This document shows positions 20,916-33,330 of a stretch of DNA of 64,000 nt, piece by piece. Numbering within the stretch: the first letter of the stretch is position 1; the number at the start of each line of letters is the position of its first letter. The notes below the pieces were generated by a model. It made no database searches, was not told the origin of the DNA, and saw only the letters and a program-made list of their open reading frames with translations. The DNA lies in the NCBI GenBank assembly GCA_025084515.1, contig JAJAGP010000043.1, positions 1,111,773 through 1,175,772 on the forward strand. Reading direction: 5' to 3'. Origin of the DNA: Ancistrus triradiatus (Eukaryota > Chordata > Actinopteri > Siluriformes > Loricariidae). Made by a program: the position numbers and the translations under genes.

Positions 20916-22501
20916 TTCGTTTGTCTCTCAGCCTTCCTCCGGTTATCCCCATTTCATTCTCCACATCCTTTTTCTCCCTTTCTTTCCTACAGCTCTATCA
21001 TCTCTTTCTTCCATGTCTATGTGGCTTTCAGGGGATCCTTAAAATCGCTTAATGTTGATCTTTTTTTTTTTTTTTATGATTTTTGTATCGTTTTTGATGT
21101 TTTACACACTCATCTGTATTTAACTTTTAAACACACTTTTGAACACAAATTATATATGCTTTCAAAAACTTTTGCTCACCCCTACTTCAGTGGGAACAAT
21201 GATTTTGTGTCTTTGATGCACAAAGGCAGCTGATGCAGGGAAGCAGGAACAAGCGTAAAGCGTCGCCACTTGTAGTCTTGAGCGGTACTTGCTTTTAATC
21301 ATGGTCAATGCGGAAAATCCGCACTCGCATTATCATACTTCCTCCACTTTCTTGGTCCAGATTCCCCTCTGTACCATAAATCAATCCATTCCCCACACAT
21401 TCATTAGCTAGCTTATGTGTTAGTTTACTTTTTTTTTTCCTTTCCTCGTCTCCCGCCTAGTAATGCTCACGTCCCCCCGATATACATTCCCCATACTTTG
21501 CAAACTATGTGTTTGTGATTACAACCTAATCATTATAGATGAATCACTCTAGTAGTGACAATGCATTCATTACAATCCCATTATCATATGGAGACATCAA
21601 GAATTTTCATTCTAAACAGAACCATTTAAACCTAAACCTGAAAATATCTGAAATATGTCAAATATCTAAGATCTGCATAATCATTAAGATCTAGGCTGCA
21701 GTCCATTATGTACTGATTACCACTTACAATCCCTGCATCCCATAATTACAGTATATAGTTACAGATTACTGATTTGATCAAATTTGTTCGATTATAAATG
21801 AATAATAATGAGTGTAGCCATGGTAGCGGTAGTTATCTAACTGATTGACAAGGTTGGCTAACTTTAATCTTTATTAATTATAATTATACTGACCAGAAAA
21901 ATTCCACCAGAGTGACAAGAACTCATTACAGTGAGGAATCATTATCATAATCATTATCTGTATTTTTCTCCGCAGTTAGAACAAATGAAAGTGTAATCAA
22001 GTTACAGAGAAGAAATCACACAGGTATCTGACATTTTGTCTGTTGAATTTAACATTACAAAATGTGAATGTAATATTTTTGTAGACTGCTTGGCATGTTG
22101 GTCTCTGCCACCTCTTTTTTTTTTTTTTTAGAGTTCAAACCTTGCGAGGGATTGAGACGTACATCATTTCTTTCCTTCTATAATGACCAATTAGATGGCT
22201 TCTTTGAAGTAAATGCTTTTCATCACTTGCCATGACTCTACAAATGGCAGCCTTGGACCGTGTTCTTTTGAAGTACCCTCCTTAAGGCTGATCAATTGGA
22301 TCAAAGCCGCATATGAATGTTGATGTGTGATATTAAAGCTATAGACAGTGTAACTGTTTAAGTAATGCATAAGCATGTCTAAAGTAATTGTTTTCTTTTC
22401 CTATTCCCAGTTAGCTCCTAAACATTTTTAGTAATAACTAACTAAAAACTACTTGTAACTAGGTTAAATGCGCAGACTCTGGGCTACTACTCTAAAAGTT
22501 G
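20916..22501. other. Spacer with homopolymer runs
   Basis: No gene recognised. It has a run of about 17 T at 21060-21076, a T run at 21429-21438 and another near 22117-22129. The rest is AT-rich with short frames only. Confidence 0.5.
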
Positions 22502-23090
22502 TCAAGTCAAGTCAAGCCGGTTTTAATTCTATAGAGCTTTTTACAATGGAGCAGTGTCTCAAAGAATTTCTCTTTACAATTTTAGATTATCTTCTAAATT
22601 ATAAAGCCAATGCCAGATTGAGCAAGACAAGGGTGGCAGTGGCAAGGAAAAACTCCCTAAACATTATAAGTCAGAAACTTTGAGAGGACCAAAACTCCAA
22701 AAGTGACGCATCCTCCTTGGGTGGCTTAGATGCTACATGCAAAAATTAACCAAATTACCAAATTAATAAATTTATGGTAATAGTTTAAATAAGCAGAAAC
22801 TAAATAAATATTAACAGAGAGAATGTATTAATATAATATAATATAATATAATATAATATAATATAATATAATATAATTAAAATAAAATAACAGACAAACA
22901 GTTTAGAGAAAATGAGAATAAGAGAAAATGTGAGTATATTAAAATAGAGAATATAAAAGCTATAGGGTACAATCCAATAATGAAGAGAAATATTGAATAG
23001 AATAACATAAAAATAGGCATATCGGCATTGTTTAGTCTCATACATAGAGTCGCTTTAGGATCTTGCATCCTCTGTTGTGAGTTCTGACAA
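22502..23090 (+). repeat. CAAGTCAAG-type long interspersed repeat, copy 2
   Basis: The head gtcaagtcaagccggtttta is followed by tttacaatggagcagtgtct, gggtggcagtggcaaggaaa and aaactccaaaagtgacgcat, then the shared A/T-rich middle. Here the middle contains a (TATAA)n run at about 22828-22876 that the copy at 18536 lacks. The end gaatagaataacataaaaat...gcatcctc matches copy 1. No coding potential. Confidence 0.7.
22828..22877. repeat. (TATAA)n microsatellite
   Basis: About ten tandem units of a 5-base tataa motif within the A/T-rich middle of the repeat; it is absent at the equivalent place in the copy at 18536. Confidence 0.85.
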
Positions 23091-23095
23091 TCATC

Positions 23096-23193
23096 TCCTG
23101 CTGGAACCTTGAGCAAAGCCCATACACTTGAACTGAGCAGACAAGCATTAAGTCAGTCTGGATGAGGATATCTGCTAAATGCAGTAAATGTAA
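23096..23193 (+). repeat. SINE fragment (worn 3' part)
   Basis: aaccttgagcaaagcccata and ctggatgaggatatctgcta followed by aatgcagtaaatgta resemble the end of the tRNA-derived SINE. The promoter boxes are gone. Confidence 0.45.
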
Positions 23194-23199
23194 GATAAA

Positions 23200-24041
23200 A
23201 CTACATTTCATGAGTCATACACAATCAGACGGTAAGATACTTCCAGAGGATTGAGCATGCACTTTTAGACTTAAGTTTAAAAATCAAAGTCACATGAGTT
23301 AGCATTCCAAAGAATCCTAATACATGGATGAATCCTTATTATCCAATGTCACAGTTAGAAATTCAACTGCATTTAATTATTACAATAAACACTGGCATTG
23401 TTCTCACTCTGGAGGCTGGCCAGTGATCGCCTGTCCTCCAAGTGAGAATTGCTTGGCTTGGGTTTCCACTGTCCTTGAACTCTCAATGACTACATAAAGA
23501 GTATTGGCACTATAGGGAGAGAGAGAGAACTCCCAGAGAGACCTAAATACAAAAAAAACGTATAGGTGCCAGAGTTGATACTGCGCCCAGGGAACCTGGG
23601 TTCTGTTTAAGAACTGTTCACATTTACACCAAGCAAGATGTGTGCTTTTGTAAGTGGAATCAACTAGGACTTAGAAGAGCGCACACAGCCATAGCAATGG
23701 TGGAACTTGTGCATTGTTTCCAAGCTCTAGTTTTATGTTTGAGGGTTTTTTTGTTGTTGTATTTCACCTGGTTATGAATTCAGCATGATGGAGACAATGA
23801 TACTATTCAAGAGGGTGGGTAAGTGATTTTTATGTTTTATCGGCTACCAGTTATTTGGATTTTCACGCAGAAGATCAGTGGTATTAAGATATGTTTCTTA
23901 AATTACAAATGTTTTGTACTTATTAGTAATCCAACTGTGTCTCATTCCAGATCTCTGTACAGTCACATCCACAGATGCAGCTTTGGTGGAATACAATTCC
24001 CAAATACGATTGGCACAGTGCATCCAAAATGTAATGACATG
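23200..24041. other. Spacer without recognised gene
   Basis: Short frames only. A (GA)5-6 run near 23517-23528. No motif or repeat ends recognised. Confidence 0.45.
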
Positions 24042-24400
24042 CAGTACTGTGCAAAAGTCTTGGGCCACCAGTAGATTAGATATACCATTATTTTAGAAAT
24101 TGAATAATGGTCATATTCAATTATTTCTGCCTCTTTATTAGAATACAATCTGATAATACACACATTTGTATGCAGTATAAAAAAATGAAAAAGTATTTAT
24201 AGTGAACTCCCCTTACACTTGAGTAGGTCTGTTTAGAAGAGTAGCAGCCAAGAAACCACTTTTTCAGAAGGGAAAAGGGTAACAAGGCTAAGGTATATTA
24301 AGGTTTTAATTCCTTGGATCCAATCATCAACAATGTGTTATGGTCATTATACCATTGCTAAGACAATCTAATGGTAACCTAAGACTTTTGCACAGTACTG
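24042..24400 (+). mobile_element. Type K inverted-repeat element
   Basis: Clean inverted ends: cagtactgtgcaaaagtctt (24042) and aagacttttgcacagtactg (24400). The interior carries agcagccaagaaaccacttt in inverse orientation to the copy at 4674, and tggtcattataccattgcta near the right end. No transposase frame. It lacks the SINE neighbour seen at the 4674 and 41039 copies. Confidence 0.8.
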
Positions 24401-25032
24401 CACATGAATAGAGATGGTTAAAAAGCTATTTCACCACATGTAATATATTTATTAAGTTACTGAAGGTTAATTGTCATTGCCATTTTTAAGTTTAGGTCAA
24501 TTATTGACTTTGTGTGTCATGTAAGTGATGTAGGATTTCATAGCAATAACTCAAAATAAGTAATCATGTTATGTAAAGACGTGCCTTTTCATGCATGTAT
24601 GCAAACGAAGGAAGAAATGTACGGCATGAAATATGCCTAATGGAAAACAAACATGCAGAATGTATGCATAAATAGTAAAAAGTGGCAATGAAACTTCATG
24701 TGCAAACATCATAACTTGTAATTGCAATGGCAAATGTGCAACAGTTAAAAACTACTTGCACAGCCTGGCCACAGCCTGGCCTCCTGATGCTTTATCACAT
24801 TCACAATATGGCCAACCAGATTTAAAAGTCTGTTTGTGGCCTCACGGTCCTCTCGGGCTTCTTGGAGAAGATATTTCCATGTATTCCAGGATCTCGCGAT
24901 TTGGCTGGAGCTTTCTTTTCCCTGTAGTGAAATAAGCTTTAGTATTCATGTCAATGTATTGCTCCACATTGACTTCAATGCAAAGCAGCAGTCGGCATCA
25001 ATAATGTTTACTAAACTATGTTTCTCTTAAAC
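24401..25032. other. Spacer without recognised gene
   Basis: AT-rich sequence with no coding or repeat signal I can support. Confidence 0.45.
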
Positions 25033-25034
25033 TA

Positions 25035-26291
25035 CAGTGGAGCTTGAAAGTTTGTGAACCCTTGAGAATTTTCTATATTTCTGCATAAATATGACCTAAA
25101 ACATCATCCGATTTTCACACAAGTCCTAAAAGTTGATAAACAGAACTAAGTTAAACAAATGAGACAAAAATATTAGACTTGGCCATTTATTTACTAAGGA
25201 AAATGATCCAATCAATCAATGGGATGACAATCAGTTGTGAGTGGGCACCCTGTTTTATTTAAAAAGCAGAAACCTATCAAATTCAACACATGTTTGTGGA
25301 AGAGTATCATGGCACAAACAAAGGATTTTTCTCAGGGCCTCACAAAAAGAGTTGTTGATGCTCATCAGGCTGAAAAAGGTTACAAAGCCATCTCTAAAGA
25401 ATCTGGTCTCCACCAATCCACAGTCAGACAGATTGTGTACAAATGCAGGAAATTCAAGACCAGTGTTACCCTCCCCAGGAGTGGTCAACCAACAAAGATC
25501 ACTCCAAGAGCAAGATGTGTCACAAAGGACCCCAGGGTAACTTCTAAGCAACTGAGGCCCTCTCTCACATTGGCTGATGTTAATGTTCATGAGTCCACCA
25601 TCAGAAGAACACTGAACAACAATGGTGGGCATGGCAGGGTTGCAAGGAGAAAGCCACTGCTCTCCAAAAAGAACATTGCTGCTCATCTGCAGTTTGCTAA
25701 AGATCACATGGACAAGCCAGAAGGCTATTGGAAGAATGTTTGGTGGACGGATGAGAACAAAATGTTTTTTTTTTTTTTGGTTTAGAAGAAAAGCATTATG
25801 TTTGGAGAAAGGAAAACACTGCATTCCAGCATAAGAACCTTATCCCATCTGTGAAACATGGTGGGGGTAGTATCATGGTTTGGGCCTGTTTTGCTGCATC
25901 TGGGCCAGGACGGTTTCCCCTCATTGATGAACTAACATCCCAGAGCTGAAGCTGTTCTGTACGGAGGAATGGGATAAAATTCCTCCAAGCCGGTGTGCAG
26001 GACTGATCAACAGTTACAAGAAACGTTTAGCTGCAGTTATTGCTGCACAGGGGGGTCACACCAGATACTGAAAGTAAAGGTTCACATACTTTTGCCACTC
26101 ACTAATATGTAATATTGGATCATTTTCCTCAATAAATAAATGACCAAGTATAATATTTTTGTCTCATTTGTTTAACTGGGTTCTCTTTATCTACTTACAG
26201 GACTTGTGTGAAAATTTGATGATGTTTTAGGTCATATTTATGCAGAAATATAGAAAATTCTAAAGAGTTCACAAACTTTCAAGCATCACCG
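25035..26291 (+). mobile_element. Tc1-like transposon, type A, internally deleted
   Basis: Both terminal repeats are present (start cagtggagcttgaaagtttg at 25035, end near 26291) and are flanked by TA. The interior is shorter than the 7158 copy because the segment from the fold around the second catalytic Asp to the catalytic Glu is missing (junction near 25925-25935). Confidence 0.88.
25309..26068 (+). pseudogene. Tc1 transposase of the 25 kb type A copy, deleted catalytic core
   Basis: It starts MAQTKDFSQGLTKR at 25309, then HQSTVRQIVYKC and an intact-looking second DNA-binding region (VHESTIRRTLNNNG). The frame stays open to about 25785 and includes the first catalytic Asp (WTDENK). A run of about 14 T at 25766-25779 replaces the usual short stretch and destroys the frame. 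Downstream, SVKHGGGSIMVWACF is readable, then a deletion removes the second Asp and the Glu, leaving only the C-terminal tail (RCAGLINSYKKRLAAVIAAQ to GGHTRY) ending at 26068. Confidence 0.85.
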
Positions 26292-26293
26292 TA

Positions 26294-26884
26294 TGACCCA
26301 GGCTACTTTTCATTTTTTGAAGTGATGTAAAATTCACTACAGTGGTATGGTATGAGAAATTATCTAAAATGAGGAAAACATTCCACTTCCTTGTGAGTAC
26401 ACAATTTCATAAGTAGTCTTACTTTTTAACCTATGGCCTATTTAACGTAGGCAAAAATAGACTCGTAAGTGCATATTTGTGTTGTAGTTAGTAAAGTCAT
26501 TAGCCTCAGACCCCAGCCAGGGCAGCAGTCGTACTGTAAGCAAGGCTTACAAATATGTAAATAAACACTTAGCCTTTACGCTACTGCTTCTTGTCCTTGA
26601 GCGTTGTTGATATGTTTTTCGTAACAGGGAAACAGTTAAGGAGCATATCTTTCTTGGTTGTGGTCAATTCTACTTGTGGCATAAACACATTTTAGCAGTG
26701 CAACTCTCAATTATTTTAGCTATAGCCTGTCCAATTATTGTTTGATTTATCACAGTATATATTATTTTATGTTATTTATTATGTTTCTTTGCATATTTGT
26801 TCTCACTTTTTTTTATTTTTAATACTTCTGTTTACTTAAAATAGTCGTAAAACTAGTAAGAAATGAACTGGATAACTTCTTACG
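26294..26884. other. Spacer without recognised gene
   Basis: AT-rich, short frames only. Confidence 0.45.
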
Positions 26885-27102
26885 TATATCATCTAGGCTG
26901 CCCAAAGAGGTTGGGTCTCTTTTTGAGTCTTGGTCCTCCCAAGGCATCTTCCTTATACATTTTAACAAGTTTTCCTTGCCACTAATGCCCCAAGCTTACT
27001 CCATTAGGGCTTTGGGCCTAGATTTTTGTTAAGCTCCTTTGAGACAATATTCCATTTTAAAAAGCACTATATAAATAAATTTGTTTTTGATTTTGACTTT
27101 CA
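26885..27102 (-). repeat. CAAGTCAAG-type long repeat, partial copy 3
   Basis: Read on the minus strand it matches the first ~220 bases of the copies at 18536 and 22502: plus-strand ggctgcccaaagaggttggg, ttttgagtcttggtcctccc, agttttccttgccactaatg and tgagacaatattccatttta, with the head end at about 27100. The A/T-rich remainder is absent or too worn. Confidence 0.65.
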
Positions 27103-27558
27103 CATTTACAGAACAAATATCAACATAACAAGAGTTAATTGTCAGAAGTTGATCAATTATTGACTTTACCAAAGGTGTTTAAATTACAGGTGCAGAAAAT
27201 GCACAACAAGGGACATTATGGAGTAGAAAAACTAGATATAAAAAATGTATACTTATCATTGACTGTACTGGGTGTTGGATAGGTCTTTCAGGTCTTTCAC
27301 AGACTCACCTAGGTCTGTGGCCCTACACAGAATCCAGTAATTCAAAACTTCCCACATTACTTTTAGTCAGGCCACATTTGCAGTCCCTGTACTCCATTTA
27401 TTTAGTATGTTTAAAATTTGGCCCGACTAAGAAACCAATCCATCTATAAAGCAGTTCTGGCCATCAATAAGGCATAAATAAGGCATTCTATTGCATAAAA
27501 TGTACTGGCACCAAAATAGTCACACCCCATACAAACTTCAACAGAAGTTCATACACAG
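27103..27558. other. Spacer without recognised gene
   Basis: No coding or repeat signal recognised. Confidence 0.4.
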
Positions 27559-28486
27559 TCAGTTGCCACTTTCTGAATGTACACCTGTTTTAGCAACTTT
27601 GTATAGATGCACTTTCACTGACTGTAGCCCATCTGCTACTGTGTTGAGGGCAACCACCATTTTTAAATAGTCTTGTCCACCGGTAGCCTTATAAACAAAA
27701 GGTATTCTTGCTAAAAATGGAACCAAAGCACTGACAATGGACCCAGAGTGATGGGCAGTCTTTACTGAGATGATATGCGATGGAGGAGGTACAACAGGAT
27801 TTTGAGTTATTTCACCAACCATTGTGCGACTTCAGCATCGGATCAGTGTTCCTGCTAACGGTACGAATGCAAACCAACAAAGGTACTGGAACGAATGTAG
27901 TTCTCAGGGGAGCTCCACAGGGGATAATTCCACCCATATTAGTCCCTACCAAACTACACTGTCAGTACACTTTGTAAATGTACAACTAGAGACTGTTTTC
28001 CACTATTTTGTGTGTTAAGTCTTTCCTAGCTATTAATCAAGTGTCTTGATTTCTGACAATAGATTTGTTAGCTGAATATTTCTGGTTTTCCACACAGCAA
28101 TGACGCTGAGATATTAAAGATCTTCTCAGTGCACTCATATCAGCATCAGTGTCACTGCTAATAATGGTCAGCATGGTGGTCTTCTGGTAGCCCATTTTCA
28201 GTGATGGATGCAGTAAAACATAAAAATACATAAAAATACATAAAGTACATAGAAATGCAGCCATTGTGCTTGGACATATGTGTGGTGGGAATAATGTGTG
28301 ACAAAAGATCATAAGCTGAGACTCATTTATAATCATAAAAGTGATTATGCAAGAGATGTAGATTTCATCACAAGCAGATGGCTGAGTGGCAACCACCAGA
28401 TAAGAATAAATGCAAATGTACACAAACAGTGACAGATTAACCTTGGACAAAGACAAGGTAAGCACTATTAATAGAGCTAATATACA
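27559..28486. repeat. Unclassified dispersed-repeat-like region
   Basis: The part from 27559 contains gccactttctgaatgtacac followed by short phrases (for example tcactgactgtagcccatct) that resemble ends of DNA-transposon repeats common in fish, but I could not define both ends. Two moderately long frames on opposite strands (27559-27822 minus, 28037-28465 minus) show no motif; the second is hydrophobic and Ser/Thr-rich and looks like a composition effect. Treated as decayed repeat. Confidence 0.3.
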
Positions 28487-29700
28487 GTCATTGAAAATGA
28501 GTCGTATTGCTGCAAATCTTGTATGGTAAACTGGTATGCAGTTACATCTTAGGCAGATATGTAAATGATTACAGGTCTAGTCTGATTAGACACTGGGTCT
28601 TGCTACAAGAGGGCATAAAATTGCAATACAAAAAGGCTCTTGAAGACTACTTTTGAGTAGTGTACCTCTTGGTGAGAACTCGTTGACTGCTATACATGCC
28701 TCTACGACGCACTCATATAAATACATTTTGCCCAGTTGACAAATTTTAAGAGTGGGTGCATCATTGGAGAAGAAGTATGGCTGTTTTGATAAACTCCCTT
28801 CCTTCTAGGGCATTCTGACCTAGATGTAAGGAGATGTTCGGAGCAGTGGTTCTGTGAGGGCATGTAAACATGGTGAACAGGCTTTGAATGACCCAGACAG
28901 ACCACCAGTAGAGAGCAGCTCCCACAGTTTCATTGTCCACCATAAAACCACAGATCGCACATTCACCACACACTCCTGTCCTTGCGCAGACCATTTCCAA
29001 GTGCTTGTCACGGCGCCCATTACATGTCCTGCCATTGACAGCCAGCCACCATCACCTTCGTTTGCAGTTGTGTCATGAACAAGAAACCTGAACTGCTAGG
29101 ACTGTTACTGTATTGTCTTCAGCAATGAATCCAGGTTCTGTTTGGGATCCGACAATGAGTGGGTTAGAATATGGAGGCCTCGTGGTGAGCGCTTCAATCC
29201 TGCCTCTATTGTGGAGAGACGCGCTGCCCCAACTGCAGGTGTGATGACAGTCGGTCACCCCTAGTAGTAATATGAGGGACACTAACAGTTCAGTGAAATG
29301 TGCCAGACATGTTGTGTTGCCTCTCATGGCAGGGCTTCCAACTGGCAGTTTTCAGCAGGATAATGCACAACAAGGGTTTCCAAGTAATGTAACAGATTGC
29401 AACACTTCCTTGGCTTTGCCAGATTTATCACCAATCGAGCATTTATGGGTCCTGTCAGGACACCAGCTTCAGCAAACTATGAGTGTGGAAGATCTACAGG
29501 CCCACCTGTGGGCAAATGTGTCATAGAGGGATGCCTAGCAGTCAATGAGGTTTCACCAAGAGGTACAGTGTGGGGGAAGCACTTTGGCCTCTTGTGGAAA
29601 GACCCAGTGTCTAATCAGACCATGCCAGTAATCAATTACATGTCTGCCTGTGATGTTTTACAGCAGTCCGACATTTCTATCTGATTCCTTAATTGTTTTG
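28487..29700 (+). mobile_element. Tc1-like transposon, separate family, heavily mutated
   Basis: The 3' end agtccgacatttctatctga (about 29667) is the inverse of the fragment at 40672, supporting a terminal repeat. The left end is near 28487. Plus-strand pieces of a catalytic domain are readable across frames: IWRPRGERFNPASIVERRAAP (about 29172-29232), FQQDNAQQG with the second Asp (about 29353-29380), and LPDLSPIEHLW with the catalytic Glu (about 29418-29450). A VEDLQAHLW tail follows. Stops and shifts separate them. Confidence 0.7.
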
Positions 29701-30984
29701 TGAATGAGTGTACGTATGCGCACACATAGTTTTTCTGTCCATGCATTTAAGAATAATTTACTTAAGGTCTACATATAAGACCAGCCCTTCGCTTATCCTT
29801 AATGGTAAAATACTAAATCTCTTTCATTCATGTGTGCATTTTCCAGTGTACAGAATCAAATGATGTTAAGCAACATCAGCTCCTATGCAAAAATAGCAGT
29901 TCAGCTGAAAACAGCATGTACCATTGAGCAGACGGACAGCTGGGGATATGGAAATTGGCAATGCATTGTACTTGCCTAGCAGTCTGTCAAAGTGGATTTA
30001 ATTGAATTCAAAAGCATACATTTTATATTCTTGTTTACCCTCGCTTGCTTATGCTTGTGAGACATCGGTACTGAAGTAAACAGACTGTTTTTTAACCTGA
30101 TTGCACAACCCATCAACTGTTCATTCGATTTCACTCGCTTCCATAAGTGTCATGTTGAGTTTTAAAAAGAAACTTCAGGCTAGAGTTTGCCGGTTTATTA
30201 GGTGTAGTGATATAGGAAGTAGTAAATAGGAAACTGATATGTCCAGGTGAGAGTTTGTCTCCAGAGCTTTGGCGGAAAAACACAATGTACTTGTCACTCC
30301 ATCATTGTGCCATTACCTCCAATAAATCTGCAGTAGCCTGACAGGAAGCATGAGCAGCTGAGAGCAGCCCTTTATTCAGCCTTCTGATCCTGCCAAGTAG
30401 CCGAGAGGCAGGGCAAATGACTCAGGCCAGCTGTACACCTGAGCATGAGCAGGGATGCTCCACATCTAAAAACAATATCAAAAAGAAACTTGCACCTCAA
30501 GATTAAGAGCTGAATGAAAAAAAAAAAGATTCAGCATTTTGGCCAATCCTAAAAACAACTATGATTAAGTTATTTATGAACACTTAAAAGAAAGATGTGC
30601 CAGATTGATTCACATCTCTTAGCACTGGTAGCTGTTCTGCTGTCATGAAGAACTAGCTGGTGGGTTAGAATGGCAATAAATTTGAAAAAAGAAATTGTGA
30701 CAAGCAAAGCTAAGCTAATCAAAGGGAGCAAATGAAACTGTAGGAAGCCAGAAAGGATTGAGTATGAGTCTGCAGTATGGAAAACAAAAGCGTAATAAGC
30801 CGGGTAGATACGATGACATACAAAATGTATGAATAAATATTTAACCGGTTGAACAAATGTCTTTCACTGAGGACAGAGCAGACCCAGTGTGCGTTGTTAA
30901 TGATGTTTGTTTTATTATTTATCTTTATTGCCCACCTACATGTGGGTTTACTTACTTGAAATGAAGAAAGATCACACAGTACAG
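29701..30984. other. Spacer; possible single-copy noncoding sequence
   Basis: No gene recognised. The stretch 30170-30470 has balanced composition and no repeat partner in the window (for example aggaagcatgagcagctgag near 30340), so it may be single-copy. Nothing shows function. Confidence 0.4.
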
Positions 30985-30986
30985 TA

Positions 30987-32377
30987 CAGTGGTGCTTGAA
31001 AATTTGTGAAGCCTTTAGAATTTTCTTTATTTCTGCATACCTAAAACATCATCAGATTTTCATACAAGTCCTAAAAGTAGATCAAGAGAACCCAGTTAAA
31101 CAAATGAGACAAAAAAACTTATACCTGGTCATTTATTTATTGAGGAAAATGATCCAATATTACATATTAGTGAGTTGCAAAAGTATGTGAACCTTTGCTG
31201 TCAGTATCTGGTGTGAGCCCCCTGTGCAGCAATAACTGCAGCTAAACGTTTCCTGTAACTGTTGATCAGTCCTGCACACCGACTTGGAGGAATTTTAGCC
31301 CATTCCTCTGTACAGAACAGCTTCAGCTCTGGGATGTTGGTGGGTTTCCTCACATTAGCTGCTCACTTCAGGTCCTTCCACAACATTTCCATTGGATTAA
31401 TTTCAGGACTTTGACTTGGCCATTCCAGAACATTAACTTTGTTCTTCTTTAACCATTCTTTGGTGGAACTGCTTGTGGGCTTAGGGTCGTTGTCCTGCTG
31501 CATGACCCACCTTCTCTGAGATTCAGTTCATGGACAGATGTCCTGACATTTTCATTAGAATTCTCTGATATAAATCAGAATTCATTGTTCCATCAATGAT
31601 GGCAAGCCGTCCTGGCCCAGATGCAGCAAAACAGGCCTAAACCATGATACTACCACCACCATGTTTCACAGATGGGATAAGGTTCTTATGCTGGAATGCA
31701 GTGTTTTCCTTTCTCCAAACGTAACGCTTTCTTTTAAACCTAAAAGTTCTATTTTGGTCTCATACATCCACAAAACATTCTTCCAATAGCCTTCTGGCTT
31801 GTCCACGTGATCTTTAGCAAACTGCAGACGAGCAGCAATGTTCTTTTTGGAGATCAGTGGCTTTCTCTTTGCAACCCTGCCATGCACACCATTGTTGTTC
31901 AGTGTTTTTCTGATGGTGGACTCATGAACATTAACATTAGCCAATGTGAGAGAGGCCTTCAGTTGCTTAGAAGTTACACTGGGGTCCTTTGTGACCTCAC
32001 CAACTATTACACACCTTGCTCTTGGAGTGATTTTTGTTGATTCGACCACTCCTGGGGAGGGTAACAATGGTCTTGAATTTCCTCCATTTGTACACAATCT
32101 GTCTGACTGTGGATTGGTGGAGTCCAAACTCTTTAGAGATGGATTTGTAACCTTTTTCCAGCCTGATGAACATCAACAACTCTTTTTCTTCTTAGAAATC
32201 TCCTTTGTTCATGCCATGATACACTTCCACAAACATGTGCTGTGAAGAGCAGACTTTGATAGATCCCTTTAAAAAAACAGGGTGCCCACTTACACCTGAT
32301 TGTCATCCCAGAAATATTGGGATCATTGCAGAAATATAGAAAATTCTAAAGGGTTCACAAACTTTCAAGCACCACTG
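30987..32377 (-). mobile_element. Tc1-like transposon, type A, defective copy
   Basis: Both termini are present (cagtggtgcttgaaaatttg at 30987 and the inverse ending at 32377) and flanked by TA. The left terminal repeat is near complete. The right one is shortened: only its outer part survives, after a jump near 32310-32330. The transposase lies on the minus strand. Confidence 0.88.
31203..32215 (-). pseudogene. Tc1 transposase of the 31 kb type A copy
   Basis: Minus-strand pieces in order: a start region near 32215 (MARTKEIS-like, read as M..TKEIS) that is immediately broken, then LHQSTVRQIVYKWRKFKTIVTLPRSG (about 32055-32130). SRARCVIVGEVTKDP follows after a small deletion in the GRPTKIT block. 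VHESTIRKTLNNNG and RKPLISKKNIAARLQFAKDH are intact (about 31800-31960). The first-Asp motif is changed from WTDET to WMYET, so the first catalytic Asp is lost as well. The second-Asp block (QQDNDPK) is readable near 31490-31505, and NPMEMLWKDLK keeps the Glu. The C-terminal end is near 31203. Confidence 0.8.
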
Positions 32378-32379
32378 TA

Positions 32380-33054
32380 CATATTTGGCCTGGTTATTAA
32401 CAATTAACAATACCAAATAAGGAAAGGTTTATCCCTACTCATAGGTATAGTTTTTGGAGGGGGCGTGTCCCCTTCAAAACTTGGAGGGTGGTAAAATGCC
32501 CCAGCCCCCCAAAATAGTTCCTGCTCACAGCATCCTTGTGATTTAGTTTTTTAACAGTATAGTGGGTTTTCTCCTGGCTGTTAGATTTGGCCATTATTAT
32601 TATTATTAATTGTTATTCATGCTATTTTTTTTTTTTTACATGGTGCTTTTATACGATTACAGTTGTTTACTGTGGAGAGAGGAAGGCGGAGTTGCTTTTT
32701 TACGCACGGGTTTGTGCTGGATGCTCCCTGACTTTTCAGACCTCTCTGGTGAGGTTTTTTTTGTTTGTAAACACTGAGTATCAGCAAATCTAGTGACTTT
32801 TTGTACAAACCGTAGCTACTTCCCACAGAAAAGAATCTCCCAAACTCCCCAGGCACATCTCTATCTCCAGAGGTGAATGAGTAAAGCACATAACTCCATT
32901 TTGTGAGTTTCTGAATTTCAATGCATTAATCAATATGCTTTTGAAATAGGCACATAATTTGTTTGGTTTATCCTGTACAGAGAGTAAGAGAGAATCAACA
33001 AGATGTAAAGGACTGATACCTTCTGATACAAAGCAGCATGTAAATATGGCGTGA
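32380..33054. other. Spacer with AT microsatellite-like runs
   Basis: (ATT)n at about 32592-32612 and a T run near 32626-32637. No gene recognised. Confidence 0.45.
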
Positions 33055-33330
33055 TGATGTCACAGATGCAAATTCGCTCATTACATTACCCAGCGCGGTG
33101 CAAGCCTGTACCCCCTCCAAAGTTGAGATGAAACCTACGCCATCAGGGTCAGGGTTACAGAGGAGGGTGAGAAGCCTAGTGCAGGATTGACAAGGCACAG
33201 GCAGAGGAACACCCTGGACAGGGCGCCAGCCCATATCAACTTTCCATAAACACCCCACCGGACCTTCACGTTGCAAACTCTCAGGAACTGACGTTTCCCG
33301 CAGCTGATTCTAACCACTGAGCCTGAGCTT
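33055..33330 (-). repeat. SINE-like or other dispersed repeat fragment
   Basis: The phrase ccctggacagggcgccagcc (about 33211) and neighbouring blocks are of the kind found in the body of vertebrate SINE/LINE-related repeats. A second phrase, ggatggactggcatcccctc, lies at about 40573-40592 near the 40.6 kb block. Ends and family are not resolved. Confidence 0.35.

Noticed and set aside
21060..21076. Poly-T run as RNA polymerase III terminator
   Set aside because: No upstream A/B boxes at a plausible distance; poly-T runs are common here.
22828..22877. CRISPR-like array
   Set aside because: Simple 5-base tandem repeat without spacers; microsatellite in a vertebrate genome.
28037..28465. 142-codon hydrophobic minus-strand frame
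   Set aside because: No recognisable family and it lies in repeat-like sequence; could be revisited with a search but is not supported as a gene.
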